Shown here one piece after another: positions 62,120-64,000 of a stretch of DNA of 64,000 bases. The notes under the pieces are model-generated. The model made no database searches. It saw only the letters and a program-made list of their open reading frames with translations, and was not told the DNA's origin. The DNA comes from an uncultured Bacteroidia bacterium (GTDB taxonomy: Bacteria; Bacteroidota; Bacteroidia; Bacteroidales; ML635J-15), in assembly GCA_902800045.1 (NCBI GenBank), contig CADCCZ010000001.1, positions 1,283,346-1,347,345 of the forward strand, given 5' to 3'. Each line of letters starts with the position of its first letter. Position 1 is the first letter of the stretch. A program made the translations under genes and the position numbers.

Positions 62120-63175
62120 TCATTTTTCGCTGCAAAGGTATGTACTATCTGTGCAGTCTTTCTGCATAGGAAAATATTTTTTTATTATTTTTTCAAAAAT
62201 ATTTTTCATTCTATCCCTAAACCATTCTGGATTAACAACTTCCACATCCGAACCAAATGATAAAATTTGTTGTTCCAGTTCCCGTGTAGGTTTCAATTTT
62301 AGTGCAATAAGGCATTTTTCTTCATTTAAGACAGTTTGTGACTTATGGATAGGCTTTGATGTTACGTATGGAAACCTTTCCCTTGTAAATTTAAGTATAA
62401 TAGATTCCTTTTCTACATCGTCGTTTGGAATGGAAACTCCAACAATGTCATCAAAAAAATGAGCAAAATCTATTTCTGTATTTGGTCGAAACAGAACGTC
62501 CGCATGTGAAATATGTTGAATTCTGTCAAGAGCCTTATTTGCAATCTTTCCAGACTCCTCCTCATAACCAAATAGAAACCAACGATTATTGTATTGCTTT
62601 ATGTGATACGGATGTAAGGTTGAATCCAAGACCCTGCCTTTATACGTTTCATATCTAATTATTATAGGAGTACGATTTACAACTGCATCTATCAGTTTCG
62701 AAAGATATTCCAATCCTTTCAATTGTTCATTCTGCTCAAATGAAATTACATTATCGCTACTCATCCTTACACCAAAGCGACATTCAAGCTTCGAGATTAC
62801 CTCTTCGAGCCACGCATTGCCAGGAATTCCACGATAACGATTTAGCATCTCTATCGTAGAATGCAATTTCTGAACTTCATTGGGTGTCAGCTGATTTTTG
62901 TAAATAGAATAACCTTTTTCTGTGTATTGGTAGTAGCATTTTTTGCCGTCAAGAGGAATTGCATCAAGATAAACATCATTAGGTAGCATTTTACGGATGG
63001 CGTTTATGTCATCACGTAATTGCCGCACTTTAATCATTGAACTTTCGCCCTGATTTTCTGCCAGAAAATCATTCACTTTCTCTAACAATTCATCAATATC
63101 ATATCTATGATGAAAATCACTGAAACATCTATCTAGGATTTGATATCTGAATTGAGCGTTTTTATTTACTGGCAT
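62120..63175 (-). CDS. WYL-domain transcriptional regulator
   Basis: The 351-residue protein has an N-terminal helix-turn-helix-like region (DIDELLEKVNDFLAENQGES), a WYL domain in the middle (IIIRYETYKGRVLD, NNRWFLFGYEEESGK) and the C-terminal WCX-type extension. WYL proteins such as BrxR and CapW repress BREX and CBASS defence operons, so this is likely the regulator of the operon it heads. A perfect 16-bp palindrome overlaps its start codon, which fits self-repression. The next gene follows after 3 bases. Confidence 0.92.
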   Translation of the reverse strand: MPVNKNAQFRYQILDRCFSDFHHRYDIDELLEKVNDFLAENQGESSMIKVRQLRDDINAIRKMLPNDVYLDAIPLDGKKCYYQYTEKGYSIYKNQLTPNEVQKLHSTIEMLNRYRGIPGNAWLEEVISKLECRFGVRMSSDNVISFEQNEQLKGLEYLSKLIDAVVNRTPIIIRYETYKGRVLDSTLHPYHIKQYNNRWFLFGYEEESGKIANKALDRIQHISHADVLFRPNTEIDFAHFFDDIVGVSIPNDDVEKESIILKFTRERFPYVTSKPIHKSQTVLNEEKCLIALKLKPTRELEQQILSFGSDVEVVNPEWFRDRMKNIFEKIIKKYFPMQKDCTDSTYLCSEK

Positions 63176-63189
63176 ATATCTAGATATAT
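63174..63189. promoter_or_regulatory. Perfect 16-bp palindrome at the WYL start codon (candidate operator)
   Basis: ATATATCTAGATATAT, self-complementary over all 16 bases, lies between the -7 box (63199-63206) and the ATG, covering the predicted +3 to +18 region. A dimeric WYL protein bound here would block transcription and initiation of the whole operon. Confidence 0.6.
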
Positions 63190-63198
63190 TTTAGGATA

Positions 63199-63206
63199 CA
63201 AATATA
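63199..63206 (-). promoter_or_regulatory. -7 box for the WYL operon
   Basis: TATATTTG on the minus strand, 24 bases before the start codon; the leader is only about 17 bases. Confidence 0.65.
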
Positions 63207-63327
63207 AAATAAAAATCTCTGCGTTCGTCATGGCAAATGGAAAAAAAATACATCTTCTTATGCTGTCAGCCTCTTGCGTAACTTTCCTTGTCGCCCTTCC
63301 AGTAGTGCATCTAAATCTGCTTAAAAC

Positions 63328-63370
63328 AAGCGGCATTCCCATTCGCAAAAAGAAATGCCGCTCAAAAAAA
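63328..63370 (-). terminator. Terminator after the WG-repeat gene
   Basis: GCGGCATT (63330-63337) and AATGCCGC (63354-63361) form the stem around a 16-base loop. T-rich DNA follows in both directions, so it may serve both strands and insulates the island. Confidence 0.7.
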
Positions 63371-63389
63371 TCAGATTTTTAAATCATCA

Positions 63390-64000
63390 TCATTCATATT
63401 GTGCACGTAGGCTTTCGTCCACTACATAATCCCACTCGTCTTCGCTCATGGTTTCGGACAAACTTAGCGGATAAAATTTGCCATCAGTGACCCTCACATA
63501 GCCCTTCTCCCCATTCAGCGTAAAGATTAAAGAAGACTCGGGGTCTACAAATTCAATGTCGTCGTAGATTGGCTCTACCAGCATACCTATACCTGCCTGC
63601 AACAGTCCGTGACGGTCGCCACTATCGATGAAGATATTTTGAATCTCTGCAAAATACGAATCCAACTTGCACGGCATGACTTCCTTACCATCGATGGTCA
63701 TAATGCCAAACTGCTTGCTTCCGTCCTTTTTGTAAAATAACCAGCCGTTCGGCGAGGTCATACCTATGTAGTCGTAAACAAAAGCCGTAAGCTCCGTACC
63801 CTTGCCATCGGGCACAACCAACCCCATCTTGCCGTCGTGAATAGCCACATACGGATAATCCTTAGGAACCCTGCGCCCGTATGTATAAGCAATCTCATCA
63901 TAGTTTGCCGGTACGATAATGCTACCTTCAAAATTCTTAACTCCCTTTTTGCCGTTTTCAGCAACAAATACTTCGGTAAAATTCTTTTTAATTTCTGACA
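63390..64000 (-). CDS. WG-repeat protein, start just outside the window
   Basis: The frame stays open to the right edge, and the last two bases in the window (TG, minus strand) would complete an ATG with one more base outside, giving a start MSEIKKNFTEVFVAENGKKG. The product then has about 203 residues. WG-type units are visible: HDGKMGLVVPDGKGTELTAF, KDGSKQFGIMTIDGKEVMPC, NGEKGYVRVTDGKFYPL. The same units in the same order occur in the gene at 48865-49443, so these are paralogues that now flank the restriction island. Confidence 0.85.
   Translation of the reverse strand, partial: SEIKKNFTEVFVAENGKKGVKNFEGSIIVPANYDEIAYTYGRRVPKDYPYVAIHDGKMGLVVPDGKGTELTAFVYDYIGMTSPNGWLFYKKDGSKQFGIMTIDGKEVMPCKLDSYFAEIQNIFIDSGDRHGLLQAGIGMLVEPIYDDIEFVDPESSLIFTLNGEKGYVRVTDGKFYPLSLSETMSEDEWDYVVDESLRAQYE

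Overview
The window looks like a chromosomal segment of a gut- or rumen-type member of the Bacteroidales (Bacteroidota). The evidence is the family content (DUF4270, DUF4292, DUF4932, a PorW/SprE-like type IX secretion lipoprotein, a BspA-type leucine-rich repeat protein, CTC-type L25) and many upstream boxes of the form TAnnTTTG, several with TTTG 19 bases further up, which is the Bacteroidota sigma-ABfr promoter. No rRNA, tRNA, CRISPR array, transposase or integrase gene was recognised.

Layout. 1-4.2 kb: end of a DUF4932 protein gene, a glycosyltransferase, and hydG plus a TM1266-type regulator of [FeFe]-hydrogenase maturation. 4.5-8.9 kb: an epimerase with a C-terminal zinc-binding module, a B12-type radical SAM protein and an AraC regulator. 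9-19 kb: a large MMPL/RND-like exporter, mnmE, an LtaS-like sulfatase, an M49-like peptidase and a zinc-ribbon membrane protein. 19-24 kb: a tight envelope operon (sugar nucleotidyltransferase, TPR protein, DUF4292 lipoprotein, EnvC-like M23 protein). 24-31 kb: an ATPase, rplY-pth-psd, a beta-barrel protein with a lipoprotein, and a POT peptide transporter. 31-40 kb: a phosphodiesterase, then glycogen-synthase-like gene, DUF4270, glmS and porW/sprE in series.

40-50 kb is an accessory zone on the minus strand. It holds duplicated and decaying families: two YqiA-like hydrolases (one fused to leucine-rich repeats), WG-repeat proteins (one broken by an in-frame TAA, one reduced to a short remnant), two paralogues of an unknown family, an SprT-like protein and a ClpX that lacks its zinc-finger domain. 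A hairpin-forming leader of about 100-140 bases is repeated in front of three of these genes.

50-63.2 kb is a defence island on the minus strand. The downstream half is a type I restriction-modification operon (hsdM, a YhcG/DUF1016 nuclease, hsdS, hsdR). The upstream half is the most interesting part of the window: a WYL-domain regulator, a 793-residue protein joining a degenerate HsdM-like methylase fold, an HsdS-like segment and a histidine-kinase-type ATPase, and a protein with a complete response-regulator receiver signature. Stop and start codons nearly touch or overlap, so the three look like one operon, and a perfect 16-bp palindrome overlaps the start codon of the WYL gene. I infer a two-component-like signalling module built on a dead DNA methylase. 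I do not know a described system with this composition. WG-repeat paralogues lie on both sides of the island.

Intergenic DNA is also unusual: strings of very short palindromes joined by GAAAC linkers recur in at least four places, and a 32-bp palindrome with fixed ends and a variable centre occurs at least three times.
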